From Trichuris trichiura (lineage: Eukaryota > Nematoda > Enoplea > Trichinellida > Trichuridae), in contig JBAJFE010000014.1 of assembly GCA_037903355.1 (NCBI GenBank), forward strand, positions 5,890,001 through 5,954,000: 64,000 nucleotides of DNA, given 5' to 3'. The first letter of the stretch is position 1; each line of letters opens with the position of its first letter. This document shows positions 47,031 to 58,324 of this stretch, piece after piece. The notes under the pieces were generated by a model. It saw only the letters and a list, made by a program, of their open reading frames with translations. It did not search any database and had not been told where the DNA came from. The position numbers and the translations under genes were made by a program.

Positions 47031-48221
47031 CAGTCGACCCTCGTTATCCAGGTTCTATACAACGCCGTTTGTCCGGCAAGAAATAGCGCAACATCTTTTA
47101 CACGGAAGTACACCAGATAAAGCCTAGAACAGTCAGTGGCTGCTGGAAGCGTTTGTGGGAAGACGCAGTCGCTGAATGAGAGGACTTAAGTGCCATCGAT
47201 GAGGAAGTCATGGACATAATGAATATTGCCAAGGAGTTTGGAGGTGAGGGTTTCTCAGAGATGATAGAAGACGATATCAGGGAGCACATAGAAGATTGTG
47301 GAGAACCGTTCACTCACGAGGAACTCGAAGAAATGATGCAATCACCTACGGGCCGCAATGACGACGTCATGGAAATTACAGGAACTTAAACACCCATCAG
47401 ATAGGACGCTGCGAAAGCTTGCCAGTACTTTCCGGTAGGCGCAAGTCCTAAAAGATATGACTGCTGACTACGATCCGTCCATGGAACGTGGCGTCATGGT
47501 TACAAGAGGAATAACGGCTTCGTTGAAGCCGCTACAAGATTTATTCGATGAAGCGAAGAGAAGGGAGAGACGGCTCCCTATAATGATGTTTAACAATAAA
47601 GCTCCGGCAGCTGCGGAGCCTATCATTTTAAGGCAAGAAGTTTTGCCAAAAAAAAGTTCAAGAAACTATAGGATTGGCTGGTCTCTAAAAGATTTGTGCC
47701 CACTTACAGATAGCGGGTAAATTGTCTGATTCCCGACGTTCCAAACGTTTCTATCGTACACGTTTTGTTCTATGTGGACGAGCTCTACGCTATCATCAGT
47801 ATTTTTGCTTCAGTGGGCTTCTGTGTTTTACATTTTCCCTGGTCTGTACTCATTCCGCGCACTAGTACGCCGCTTAGCTCATTAAAGCAAGACATTTCCC
47901 CGGCGTTTAAAGAAAGAGCATCTTACTTTAATCTCTTCTTGTACCTAACGGCCCGAACTCTGATGGCTAACCCCATTGGACAAGCGCAGTCTCACTGATG
48001 TCTTTATCGCGTAGCTAGATTCTATGGTACCAAGCTTCGAAGGATCACTAGGAATGATAACCGCTGCGGTGGGAATTCAAGAGGGCAGGACGAAATACGC
48101 GGCCAGAGTATAAGCTATTTGGCCTTTTTCATAGGGTATTCTACATAACGCGGATTCAGCTTAACGCGGTGAAACACTTAAAATTTGGGACGAATTAACC
48201 GCGGATAACGATGGCCGACTG
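47031..48221 (+). mobile_element. Tigger/pogo element, internally deleted, TA-flanked
   Basis: Starts CAGTCGACCCTCGTTATCC at 47031, and its 3' end read in reverse is CAGTCGGCCATCGTTATCC, ending at 48221. TA dinucleotides flank both sides (47029-47030, 48222-48223). Only the transposase C-terminus remains on the plus strand: TVSGCWKRLWEDAVAE, then EEVMDIMNIAKEFGGEGF near 47115-47250, a stretch with PFTHEELEEMM, and SLKPLQDLFDEAKRRERRLPIM near 47520-47585. The DNA-binding and DDE domains are deleted. Its 3' noncoding part (47730-48221) is shared with 58325-58826. Confidence 0.85.
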
Positions 48222-48893
48222 TAGTTGATCTATTCAGTTGTTGCTATTTATCATAAATCTTGGTTAGATTGTCGAAGGGAAGCATGAAAATGGAACTGGA
48301 ACAAAAAAATCGCAATTAAAAGAAATCTACAATCTTGAGATCTGATCCCTATCATGTGAGCTATTAAAAATGAAAGAAGAGTGATGGGCAGCACATGCTG
48401 ACAGAAGAATGCAATGGAAGATCTGACGAAGCACGCCGTAAACTGATGCGATAAGATGGATTTTAAACAAACCTACTGTAACATTACTGATATGCCAACT
48501 AGAATAAACACAGTGGCACGGCTTCCATAACCTTAACGTAGAAAGTGTAAATCAAATTACAGATTAAAGCACATGTCCCGCTGCAGCGCTTGTTTCGAAA
48601 TTGGTTTATTTGGCTTCTGGTTTCTTCTGATACGGCACAAATTGGCTTCACTGTGCCCTAAAGTAGATGCATGAGGGAAAAAAATACAGGTGCACACCAA
48701 ACCATATTGCCAGAAAAAACTAAGAACCCGGAATCGATCAAGTCAGGAACAACTGTTAACTGTTCCTCCCTAAACAACCAATAGTAAACGGTCTTGAACG
48801 GATATCTGGAAACAAATTGCAAAATAGAACGGTCAAAAGCCAGTATCACAAAAAGCAACTTAACGTCAACTAAACGTTTAATGAACAAAGAAG
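48222..48893. other. 3' flank of the FBXO42-like gene
   Basis: Between the Tigger element and the stop codon of the minus-strand gene, including its presumed 3' untranslated region. Nothing else recognised. Confidence 0.35.
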
Positions 48894-51800
48894 TCAATAC
48901 GTGGAAGATGGTTTAATCGATTTCCCAAAAGACGACTTCAAGACGAATACTGTGTCAACAGCCGCACCGTGTTTTTGCTCGAAAAAGGAACTGAAAGATG
49001 GTGAGCTGCTATCTCCTACGTAGCGGACTCCTCCAAAAACAACTATTTCTCCGCGACCTTCAATCACACTGCCCAAGAAAGTATCCTGAGGAGCGTGAGA
49101 TGATGACAGTACAATCGACCAAGTTACACAGCGGTGGCTCATTACTCGATCCATATGAAGAGCATACACATTCACTGGACGAGTACAAGGTATGCCAACT
49201 TTCCAGTTCTCTTTCTTCCTTGAAGAATCAGTTCGTTTCTGCGTTCGACTGAAAAACGTTGCAATACATCTAGTTGCAACTGTAAAAGAAGAAACATGAA
49301 TGCGAGTGTGTTTATGCAAGAAGTAACAGTGCAAGTTCGTTTTCGTTTCGTTCGCCTCAAACTAATTTATTCAAACAAAACAACGAGATTTTCATGTTTT
49401 AAACGTCCGCCCAACGCTAAAACGTGAACACAAAAACTGCTGCCGTAGCTTGAGAATAGTAGTTTTTGCAGCAAATTATATTAATAAATTATCATCGTTT
49501 CTTTGATTATCCTGAATCCCGCACTGTACGCCTAAGAGAATCCTCATAAGTATGCATGGCAGTTCCGTCTGAACGGAAACTCAACTGAAAGTAACTTCAC
49601 GTTTTCTGGTAAAGCAAAACCAACTGTTTGCTCTAAACCAGTGGTTCCCAGAGCTTCTCAGGGAGGCTCTATAAGATTGTGGAACGTAAGAAAAATTGAC
49701 ACAAACGAATGGAATGCTGCAAGGCCCTCTGGAAAGTGCTGTCCCTTGAGAAGCACTGTTTTCATGTAGTGTCGGAGCAAAGGGCTGCATGCTGTGGGCA
49801 TAATTTTCTAGAGGCACCGAGAAAGTCTGGCAAAGGGAAAGCTTCCCTAACGAGAGTGAAAACAATGCGTTTGGACTGCTGACGCCTTAATCATGCACAA
49901 CAACCGGAACAGGAGTGACACAGAAGATTCCAGAATTCGACTATGCCCTGTTTTATGCCAATTAAAATCTTTTCTTCCACTGACAATTTTTTTCACGTAA
50001 TCTACACAGGGGCCATTGGTCTTCACCGTTAAAAAGCTCTAAAGAAATGGATATCCCAAAAACGGTGACAAGAGGAAAAGTTGGAAAATGCAAAGCAACA
50101 GAAACGTTGAAAGTCATCGATGGTAACAGTAAACAATTGCCACTTGAATTTTAAATCATGGAAACGTTGGATTAAACGGCAACCGGAGAAATGAAGTAAA
50201 AGGGCAACACCGAAGTAATTTTTAAATAACGAAAAGATATAAGCTTTATTTCATCATGCATCAATTTCGGGAAGAAAAGGGTTGTGTTACGGAACAAAAC
50301 AATTCTTAGTTGGGAAAATCGTTCTCTTACAGGAACCTTTCCGTTTAAAAGCGATTATAAACAAATTTCGACAAATAAGAAATGCACACAGAAAAATCTA
50401 GCTACACTCACTCAGTCCGTTTTGAACTATTAATATTAACAGTTCTTAGTTTTTCATTTTCTTTCGGTATATTCTTTGACTATACACAGCCTATACCCAA
50501 ACCATTTTGCATGGTAATACCGTGGAAAACAACTTCGTCCGTGGCCGTTTCATCAATGGTTTGACCAAATGTTGGCAAGTTCTGAGGATCCCAACTCGCG
50601 CTATCTGCTTTCTTGACTGACTTTGCAGCGACGCCTAAGTTTTATCCAAGCTTCTGAGCTGAGTTTTGGGCTCTCTTTCTATTTTCCATTGCAAAACGCC
50701 TTTTTAACAACAACTTCCGATATGACCGACATTCACTTCTGATCCTTATATCACTGTCTCAAGACTCTTTAAAGCAACAACAGCCTGTATGATCCTTATG
50801 GATTTCATCACCAAAAGATCAGCAACAATTCGATATGCTCCGGCTGCACTGTACCAACGTTTGAATTCGTAAGAACCGAAAATTACAACTTAATGGTAAT
50901 ATTACGCTTGCATGTCTGTTAATTTTGAAAGCAAAGAATAAGTGCCTTAAATTTCCCACTCGCTCGATGTAAGAGTTAATGTTGTATAAAGAAATGAAAA
51001 ATTAGTAAACCATTATAGTTACCCTGTGGCCGGCACCTGTGGCTTTGCATCCATTTTCACTGTGCTTAGACGATTGAAGGGCAATGAGTAATCGTGCCTG
51101 TCAAAGACCCTGAAATCATTTCTGCCACTGCCTGAAAACAAGCTGTCTAGCCTAATGTTTAGAAATTTAAAGATTAATAAGATCTACCGCTTCTATTGAT
51201 GCCAAAGAAAGTCTGCGCTGCTTGGAATTGTGCAGCTGACCTCTCTACATGAGGACAACTAAGAAAGATGGCTTTATCTCCAACTTTGCACGCTTGACGA
51301 GACCACAACAAAGGTAGGGAGGGTTCACTGGTGAACACGTCCAATTGCTCCCACTGCCAGATCGTGTTCTCGTGACCAACCGTAAGAAGCCAAACATCGA
51401 ATAAGTTAGTTTTGCCCATACATTCGCCACCAACTATTAGCAGATGCTCATCGTCAAGAATGACCTTAAAAATAAGCGTATATACTTCTCCAAGTAAAAA
51501 AACAACAAACCTGAGAGTGAAGGCAACGCGGTGATGGTCTAATCGGGGAAGTAAGAGGAAGAAACCATTCTTTTCGACGAATATCAAAAACGCGTATTTT
51601 ATTCGTACATCCAGAAGGTGTGAGACCGCCGAATAAAATCATCCAGTCGCCGATAAGAGAAGCGGAATGATTAGCCAATGGCTCTGATCCAGTACCTCGT
51701 GAAGGAATGCTGGTCCATGCGCCAGTTGATATACAGTAACAATGCAAATTATCACAGAACACATTACCCGGACGACATGCCCTCCATTGCGACGGACACC

Positions 51801-52897
51801 AACCACCAAACAGAATCAGTTTATCGTCATATGCGATTAAAGATGATGAAGCCTTCGGTCTTGGCAAATCTCCATTACTTGGAAGGCGTTTCCAAACCCT
51901 CGTCGTCAAATTGAATTTCCAAATGTCATTTAGAAACCCGAACGTGCTAGTCATACCACCAAAAACGTATATCGAACCTAAACGTGTACATACTCAACCT
52001 ACAAATTCTTTTACAACAAAGTGTTGATCTACTAGTACATAGTTACATCACACACAGACAAACAATAAGCATCAGGGCTAGTTGTACTAAACGTAAAAGC
52101 TGTGAACGCATACCGAATAAAAAGGGCCACAGTTACCCCAAGAAAAGTCGTCTTGAAAATCGAGGTCAGTGCCTTAGATATTAGTAGTAATCGATAAAGA
52201 ACAATTCAAAAAATTGAGGATATAATGTCTTGGTACTGGACTCCAAGTTTTCATAATGAGCTGTCTTTATTACGGAATGAATGTCCCGTTACAATGACCT
52301 AAAATCACCGGACCTTTCGGGTCAATCGTGACCGGTCTTCAGCCGTCATAAAATAAATGTGACCGCTGACATTCATTTTATGACCGCTGAAGACGGGTCA
52401 CGATTGACCCGAAAGCTCCGGAGATTTTAGGTCATTGTAACGGGACATTCACTCCGTAATAAAGACGGCTCATTATGAAAACCTATAGTTCCGTACCATT
52501 CCCGTGTTCAAGAACCACTGACTGGCTTTGGGAAAGTTAAAGCCACGAGAAATTATACCGTGCAAGGATTATTGCAAAACATTTCCTGTCTCCAAACAAG
52601 TCGAGAGATAAATATGACAGAAGCTTCGCTCTTACCAGACTTGTGGTAGCACGCCGCATGCGCAAAGCGACTCCAAATATTCGCACATTCCGTTGAGTAC
52701 AACTGGTCAACAGGAAACCACTCCAGGTTACGAAGTTCACGAAAATTAAATTGCAACTTCCTGCAACATTTTTTCACCATGTGATACCAACGCTTGCATA
52801 CACACATGCAAGCATCAAGTTCAGCATACGGAGAAAGAAAGCTGAATATAAGCTCGAGGATATGATCTGGAAAGTCTTCAACGGTAACCATCTTCAT
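48894..52897 (-). CDS. FBXO42: F-box/Kelch protein, FBXO42-like
   Basis: Substrate receptor of an SCF ubiquitin ligase (the vertebrate protein targets p53). Assigned exons 5' to 3': 52897-52636, 51977-51511, 51464-51188, 51131-51023, then a terminal exon ending at the stop 48894 and reaching back to at least about 49225. The first ATG gives MKMVTVEDFPDHILELIFSF, an F-box with CVCKRWYHMVKK. Kelch blocks follow: SIYVFGGMTSTFGFLNDIW, LILFGGW, DWMILFGGLTPSG, LLIVGGECMG, and CKVGDKAIFLS. The terminal exon carries PVNVYALHM and VTWSIV, then EGRGEIVVFGG and DTVFVLKS, matching the distinctive FBXO42 C-terminal Kelch motif. A further exon is likely at about 50503-50640 (DPQNLPTFGQTIDETATDEV), but I could not match its phase. 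The middle, between 51023 and 49225, is therefore incomplete. Confidence 0.82.
52308..52345 (-). ncRNA. Hammerhead-like motif, left arm
   Basis: Minus strand: CGG, CTGAAGA, CC, GGTCA/TGACC, C, GAA, AGGT, C, CGG. The stem III pair and core are kept, but an altered base at the stem II start and a changed stem I base suggest reduced fit. It is sense to FBXO42. Confidence 0.5.
52384..52421 (+). ncRNA. Hammerhead-like ribozyme motif, right arm
   Basis: CCG, CTGAAGA, C, stem II GGGTCA/TGACCC with loop CGAT, GAA, AGCT, C, CGG. All pairs are intact. It is antisense to FBXO42. Confidence 0.65.
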
Positions 52898-54130
52898 CAC
52901 TCGCACAGCTATAACGTCAAAGCTTAAACAGCAGCAAGGTGAGCTATTTTAACAAAATGAGTGCCGGCTGCTAAATGAATTACTCTGTGATTCCTACATC
53001 AAAGCCGTAATTAAGTAAGCCGAAAGGAAATCAAGAAACGTTTCGCATCCAAACTTCAGACAACGTACAGTAAGAATTAAGATCCCTAGGACATGCAAAG
53101 TTAAGTTTGCCTATGTTAGTCATAATTTCACTTCATATGACTAGATAGCTTGCCACTAATCTGGTGGAGTGTTCAATTAGTGATATTGCAGGATGAGTGG
53201 TGATCCGATTGGTGCATGCAGTTTACACAACAACTTGCCATCTAGTCACATATTTAAAATATTCCTGACGAGCACGGACGTTTTAGCATTTCGTTGTATC
53301 TCCTGTTAAACAACAACAACCCCTTCATTTCACAATCCAAGTTCTCTTGACTTTTTGACGTCATCCATTTATTCCTCGATCAAACTGGGTCTTATCTGAG
53401 TTTGTCCTCAGACTAAAAAGTAAACTAGAAAGGTAAACAAGGAAACGCAGGTTTGCTCTACTGTAATTGTATAGCCTATTTGTGCGATTTTATGCAACGC
53501 GAAGTTTAAATTTGGCTTATGGTGTCCGCCAGTGTAAGACGGATATACGCAAGTAACAGCTGGCGCAAGTGCTACCTTGACTGTTTTTGTTTTATGGTTT
53601 AGTGACGTTGTTTTTGCAGATCTGCTGCTTTTTCCGTTTTAGGAACGTTACGTAAAGGCGATTAGGCGACGCTACGTAAAGTGAATCTTAATTGTTAGCC
53701 CATTCATACAGCATCTATCCGGTCTGTAAATTTAGGCTCCGTGAGCGCAGAAAAGCAAATCCGCAAAATTAATAAAAAAGTTGTTTCAAGCAGCTCGATG
53801 CAGGCCTCACGTACACCTGATTATGCTGTACAAGTCTTTCACCGTAGTCGAATGTTAATCTTATTCTATTCGTGCAGCGTTTATCCGATGCGTAGACTCA
53901 GGATTCCGTAACCATAGAAAAGCAAGAGGGGCTAAGTTAAGGGAAAAATTGGCTCAAGTAGCGGAATAAAAGCCTTAGATACAGTTAATTATGGCGTAAA
54001 AGCTTTCTTAATGCTTCTAGTATTACCAGCCACGCTTACATAAAGGAAACAGTAGTTGTTTGGCGAGAAAAACTTGCTTTTCATAATGAAATATCTTTAT
54101 TACGGAGTGATTCCCGTTTAATGTACAATA
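52898..54130. other. 5' flank of the FBXO42-like gene
   Basis: Presumed promoter side of the minus-strand gene. Contains the diverged tandem duplication at 53683-53960; otherwise nothing recognised. Confidence 0.35.
53683..53960. repeat. Diverged tandem duplication (~175-bp period)
   Basis: 53683-53770 and 53856-53945 align in the same orientation through shared words: GAAT.TTAAT, CAG.[AG]T.TATCCG, GGCTCCGT/GGATTCCGT and AGAAAAGCAA. The second halves (AAATTAATAAAAAAG.. and GGGAAAAATTGGCTCAAG..) are also loosely alike. Two degenerate units are visible. Confidence 0.5.
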
Positions 54131-54182
54131 AAATCTTGAACTCCGGAGCTTTTGGGTCACTCGAGATCCGTCTTCAGCGGTC
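54085..54182 (-). repeat. Hammerhead-bearing repeat arm at the gypsy junction
   Basis: TTTCATAATGAAATATCTTTATTACGGAGTG-like sequence in pieces, then a hammerhead (54143-54180). It matches the left arm of 52240-52500 in the same orientation. It directly abuts the truncated integrase end of the gypsy relic near 54185. Confidence 0.7.
54143..54180 (-). ncRNA. Hammerhead-like motif with core mutation
   Basis: Minus strand: CCG, CTGAAGA, C, GGATC/GACCC (one mismatch), AAA instead of GAA, AGCT, C, CGG. Loss of G12 predicts inactivity. Confidence 0.5.
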
Positions 54183-54702
54183 TTAAATCATGAATAAGAA
54201 TAATCCTTGGAATGGACCAGCGAAATCTATATGGAGACGGGACGGAATGTACTGGGCCCTTAGGGGGCGGGTGCCGTTGTGTTCGGCAGGCAACACAGTT
54301 TGAGACGAAATCTTCGATATCGAAATGATTTTCGGCCACCAAACGTAGGAGCGTGCTAGAACTTTCACGCTAACAATTCCAGTATGAGATAAATGTAGCT
54401 CGTCGAGGACACGTTGTTGGCCCGTCTTGGGAATGACCACTCGGTTTCCCCACAGCAAGCAATTCTTGCGAACCGTCAGTTCGTTTCGTTTTGTGAAATA
54501 TGCCTGGAAACCGGTTTCTGATTTTGCAGGCCATCCCTTCCACACCCAGTTGAGAACACGACTGAGCTGTGGATCGTGCTGAGTAAGATGAGCAACGTCG
54601 TTCGCTGTCAAAGGAGGTGAGGGTAGTTCTTCGATGAACAAGATTTCTGAAGGATTCGGAATGTGTTCCTCTGACGCGTTGCAAGACAAGCGGCTTAAAG
54701 CA

Positions 54703-55164
54703 TCAGCATTTCCTAGCTGTGCTCCTGGCTTGTGAACCAGCTTGACGTAGGCATCTACCTATCCGCGGTGCCTTCTTCTTTCGAAACGCATTTAAGAGAG
54801 CGCAGTCATCAGTGGAGTTTCTCAAGAACTTGGCGTAATAATTGACCTTACCAATAAAAACCCGCAATTCGTGTACATTTCGGGGACGCGGTAGCTGCTT
54901 GATGGCTTGTACGCCTTTTTCTGATGGTCGAATACCCCCGGCACTGATTATGTGGCCGACGTACTCAACGCTTGGGCTGAAGAAGCTACACTTCTCTAGT
55001 TTGCACCGTAGGCCTGCTGCTTTCAAGCGGGCAAACAAGGTCTCCAAATTCTGCACATGTTCGGCTACATCCTTCCCCGTGACAAGGTCATCCAAATAGG
55101 CGGCGTACCCCGGCACATCAGAAGTCAACTGCGCCAAGTGTAGGCGTTCAGCAGTATGGACCAT
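54703..55164 (-). pseudogene. Second, different gypsy RT fragment (palm/thumb) between RNase H and integrase
   Basis: Reads GYAAYLDDLVTGKDVAEHV (motif C YLDD), LRCKLEKCSFF, VEYVGHIISAGGIRPSEKGV and LRVFIGKVNYYAKFLRN. The main element already has its own RT (YFDDVLV, FLGYRIDASGIHPSKSRM), so this belongs to another gypsy family. It is either a recombinant or a nested fragment joined inside the relic. Confidence 0.75.
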
Positions 55165-55650
55165 CGGAGCATATGTGGAGAAATTATGTCCGGAGTACTC
55201 TTGGACGGTGAGAATAGTCCGAACAAAGGCTTATGGTTTGTCACGAGTGTGAATGGTCGACCATATAAGAAGTGATGGAACTTCTTAACTCCTGAAATTA
55301 AGGCCAAGGCTTCACAATCTATTTGAGCAAAAGTCCGTTCTGTTTGTGTCAGTGTTCGTGAAGCAAAAGCAACTGTTGCTTCTGTTCCGTTTTTCTGTAT
55401 TTGACTTAGGACGGCTCCTATGCCGTACGGCGATGCGTCACATGCTAGTTTTGTTGGACGCGACGTGTCAAAAGGGACAAGAACGCTTTCCGAAGTGAGT
55501 AGTTGCTTAACTGCTGCAAAACTTCTGTCATTAGGTTTCTTCCAAACCCACGGTGCCCCTTTATCAAGGAGATGATGCAACGGTTTGGCAACGGTCGCTT
55601 TGTCCTTGAGGAATCTGTTGTAAAAGTGAAGCAGTCCAAGGAATGCTTGT

Positions 55651-55919
55651 TGTTAGAAAATAGCCGCCGAACACACGTCAATAAGAGTGACTCACGGCAC
55701 AGGAAGTTAACGACCTACGCACGGGCTATTAGTCAGACGCAGATAAGACCCCTCCCTACGTGGATAAGAAATACGCTTCTCTTTTCTGTACTGCTTGCTC
55801 TCTCTTCGCGTGTGCCCGTCCAGATCAAATGCTTGCTCTGCAGCGCTGCTTTCATCATTAAACCATTCTTGCTTTGCGCTCGGTCTGCGTGCCAGCCTGG
55901 AATATCTCATTTCCAACAC
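55651..55919. repeat. Solo LTR A with 5-bp target duplication
   Basis: Begins TGTTAGAAAA and ends TTTCCAACA (TG...CA with short inverted ends TGTTNG). Flanked by CTTGT at 55646-55650 and 55920-55924. It splits the gypsy frame between the RT end (NKQELQ) and the tether (GLLHFYN-like) region. Length is 269 bp. Its inner element is unidentified. Confidence 0.85.
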
Positions 55920-56404
55920 TTGTAGCTCCTGTTTATTCTGTGGGACAGGTGCACTTTTGATGGCCTCCATTCTTGACTTGGATGGGTGGATTCCCGAAGC
56001 ATCTATTCTGTATCCGAGGAAATCCACGGATGTGACCCCGAAGAGACATTTCTCTTTTCTTGCGCAGTCCCGTGTTGCGTAAGACTTGCAGAACTTGCCG
56101 TAACCAATCTATGAGTTTTGGAAGCATAGTTCTTCTAACCAGTACATCGTCAAAGTAGACGGTAGTTCCTGGGATGCTTCGGAGCAAGTCATCCATGACT
56201 TGTTGAAATATTCCCGGAGCAACGGAAACGCCAAACTGCAGTCGTTTTACCTTGAATGCAGCCAAGTGTGTGATTATTGTCTGTGCTTCTGCTGAAGCGT
56301 CGTCGACCAGCAACTGCAGATACGCTTGGGCCATGTCAATCTTTGCGTAGTATCTGCCCCCAGATAGACTCGACAATAAATGAGTCACGGAAGGAATTGG
56401 ATAC

Positions 56405-56611
56405 TGTTACAGTCTTGCAGACAAGCAGACGTACAACCCAACGTTTTACTTCACTGTTCCTCAGTCGCCGACCAACAACACGCCCACTCACGTCAGTTCG
56501 CACGGAAGACACGACACCCCCCCCCTACCGTAACAACCGGTGCGTAGGTTTTTCCGCTCTTTACCTGCTACGTCCGCCAACGGATTTCGTCCGCTAGGCG
56601 GCACCACAACA
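56405..56611. repeat. Solo LTR B with 5-bp target duplication
   Basis: Begins TGTTACAGTC and ends CACCACAACA. Flanked by GATAC at 56400-56404 and 56612-56616. Removing it restores the gypsy RT reading ...LQDHPY/PIPSVTHLLSSLSGG, which confirms the insertion point. Length is 207 bp. It is not similar to LTR A beyond the ends. Confidence 0.88.
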
Positions 56612-58324
56612 GATACGGATGGTCCTGAAGAGCAGTGTTTATGGTTGTTTTGTAGGCACTGCAAAAGCGTACGTCTCCTGATGGTTTGATCACGGGAACA
56701 ACTGGGGTTGACCATTTGGGATTAGCGATTGGCTCTAAGACTTCCTCTTTGAGCAGACGCTTGATATCCGTTTCTATCCTTGGGCGGATAGCTAAAGGCA
56801 CATTTCGAGCTCTCCGTCGTATTGGCAGTACCTCAGGGTCTAACGGCAACGTCACATTAGGTCCCTTGTAAGTACCCAGATCTTCCTTGAAAACGTCCGA
56901 AAACTCCTCCAACAAAGATTTTATAGTGAAGTCGAAATGAGTTTGGTTAACTCCCTGAATACTCAGTTCTAAAGAAGAGAACCATTGGAGCCCTAAGAGG
57001 CTTTTCCCATCTGTTTCAGTGATGAGTAGTCGCACTTTTGCCGTGCAACTGGAAATCATGAATCCGCAAATTGAATGGTCGGATCAGTTGTCCCTCTGTT
57101 GGCCATAACTTTGCATACGTTCTTATCGAGATGACGGAAAATTCGGAGCCAGAGTCAACTTCCACGGGTGTACAGTTTGCCTTTAATGCGTACCGTATTG
57201 CAAATTTTGGAAGATTTAACCTGTCGCACGCTGTTGAGCGTATACGCTTCGTTAGGAGATTCATTCACCACATGCGTGGTCGACTGGCATGTGCGCGAGA
57301 ACTGTTTCTTCTTGTAGGTGAGCTTCGCTAGAGACGTCTTGCTTCTGCAGACTTTCGCTATATGACCCTTCTTATGGCAGAAGTCGCATGCTGCATTTTT
57401 GAACTTGCAGTCTCTGCGACTGTGCAATCTTCCGTAAGAGGCGCAAACGTTCGTCGAGGTGAACAGTGCATCCTTCGGTGGCTTCTTTTTTGTAGAACTC
57501 GCTTGTCGTAGTTGATTTGTACTCGGGCTGTCAGTGGATGGCTTCTGAGCTTGCAGCTCTTTCACTTGACAAGCTGCGCCTTCTCCAGCTTCAGCTTTTT
57601 TGACTGCTTCGTCGTAGCTTAGGGACGTTTCGGCTAAGAGTCGGCCTTGAATTGACTCATCACGAGTCCGCACACGAGTTGATCCGGCAGTCGTTCCATC
57701 AATGTATTTCCAAATTCACAGTCTTCCGCCAAACGTCGCAACTCCATAACATAGGCTGCGATGGATTCATTTTATAGTTAAAATCGTTTGTGGAAGAGGA
57801 ACCGTCTGTAGATGACTGATGTCCGTGGCGTAAAATGCTTCTTTAACAGTTGCATCAATTCTTCGAACGTCTTCGTTGCGGTTGATTCCGGCGAGATAAG
57901 CGACCTTCAGATTGCATACGCGGAGAAGCCCATGACGGTTAGCAACGTTGCCCGCTTCTTAGCAGGGTCCGTGGTGCTATTCGCCAGGCAGTAAAATTCC
58001 ACCTGCTCCACGTAGGCATTCCAAGACGAAGGCTTGACAAAGGCGAAGGGAGCGAGCTGCCCGATGGAGGCCATGCAAAGCTCACGGCAAACAAAGCGCA
58101 AACATCTCACCCTCGTCGCCAGTGTTGTGTCCCTCGTGGAGTATGCTGGAAAGCGGTCAGTACAGGACAAGCGAGAGAACGTTAATTGTAGAACAACACA
58201 AAATCAATGATTAACGCGCGTATGCATCGTTAACTAACGGGAGAAAGAAAGCTGTCTGCTAATACGTGTGTAAACAGCAACAGCCGACTGGCAGGTTTAA
58301 ATCTAAGGTTTTCCGAGACAACCG

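Larger units (their letters stand above)
52240..52500. repeat. Palindromic foldback with two opposed hammerheads in FBXO42 intron 1
   Basis: Near-perfect arms of about 115 bp. The left arm carries AAGTTTTCATAATGAGC, TCTTTATTACGGA and TCCCGTTACAATGACCTAAA, and the right arm is its complement. Each arm carries one hammerhead, tail to tail, separated by about 35 bp. The left copy has a few changes (CCGGTC stem II start, GGTC for GCTC). The same left-arm family recurs once at 54085-54182 without the inverted partner. Confidence 0.85.
54185..58170 (-). mobile_element. Composite Ty3/gypsy retrotransposon relic
   Basis: Minus-strand order: gag-like start (about 58170-57900), and a nucleocapsid zinc knuckle CDFCHKKGHIAKVC (CX2CX4HX4C) near 57390. 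Protease VEVDSGSEFSVIS is near 57160. RT runs from about 57060 (LLEEFSDVFKEDLG, then KPSGDVRFC) through GGRYYAKIDMAQAY and YFDDVLV near 56140, to DFLGYRIDASGIHP. RNase H (LACDASPYGIGAVLS, then FASRTLTQTERTFAQIDCEALA) spans 55580-55130. Then comes an unexpected second RT segment (55164-54703), and the integrase N-terminus with HLSHTG..VWWP and CVACRTQRHPP (54690-54185). Two solo LTRs interrupt it (55651-55919, 56405-56611). Frameshifts are frequent, the integrase catalytic core is absent, and no flanking LTR of its own was found. Confidence 0.88.

Noticed and set aside
47765..47998. Similar small frames at 47765-47998 and 58418-58603 suggesting a conserved gene pair
   Set aside because: Both lie in the shared noncoding 3' part of two Tigger copies. 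Similarity comes from common descent of the transposon, not from selection on protein.
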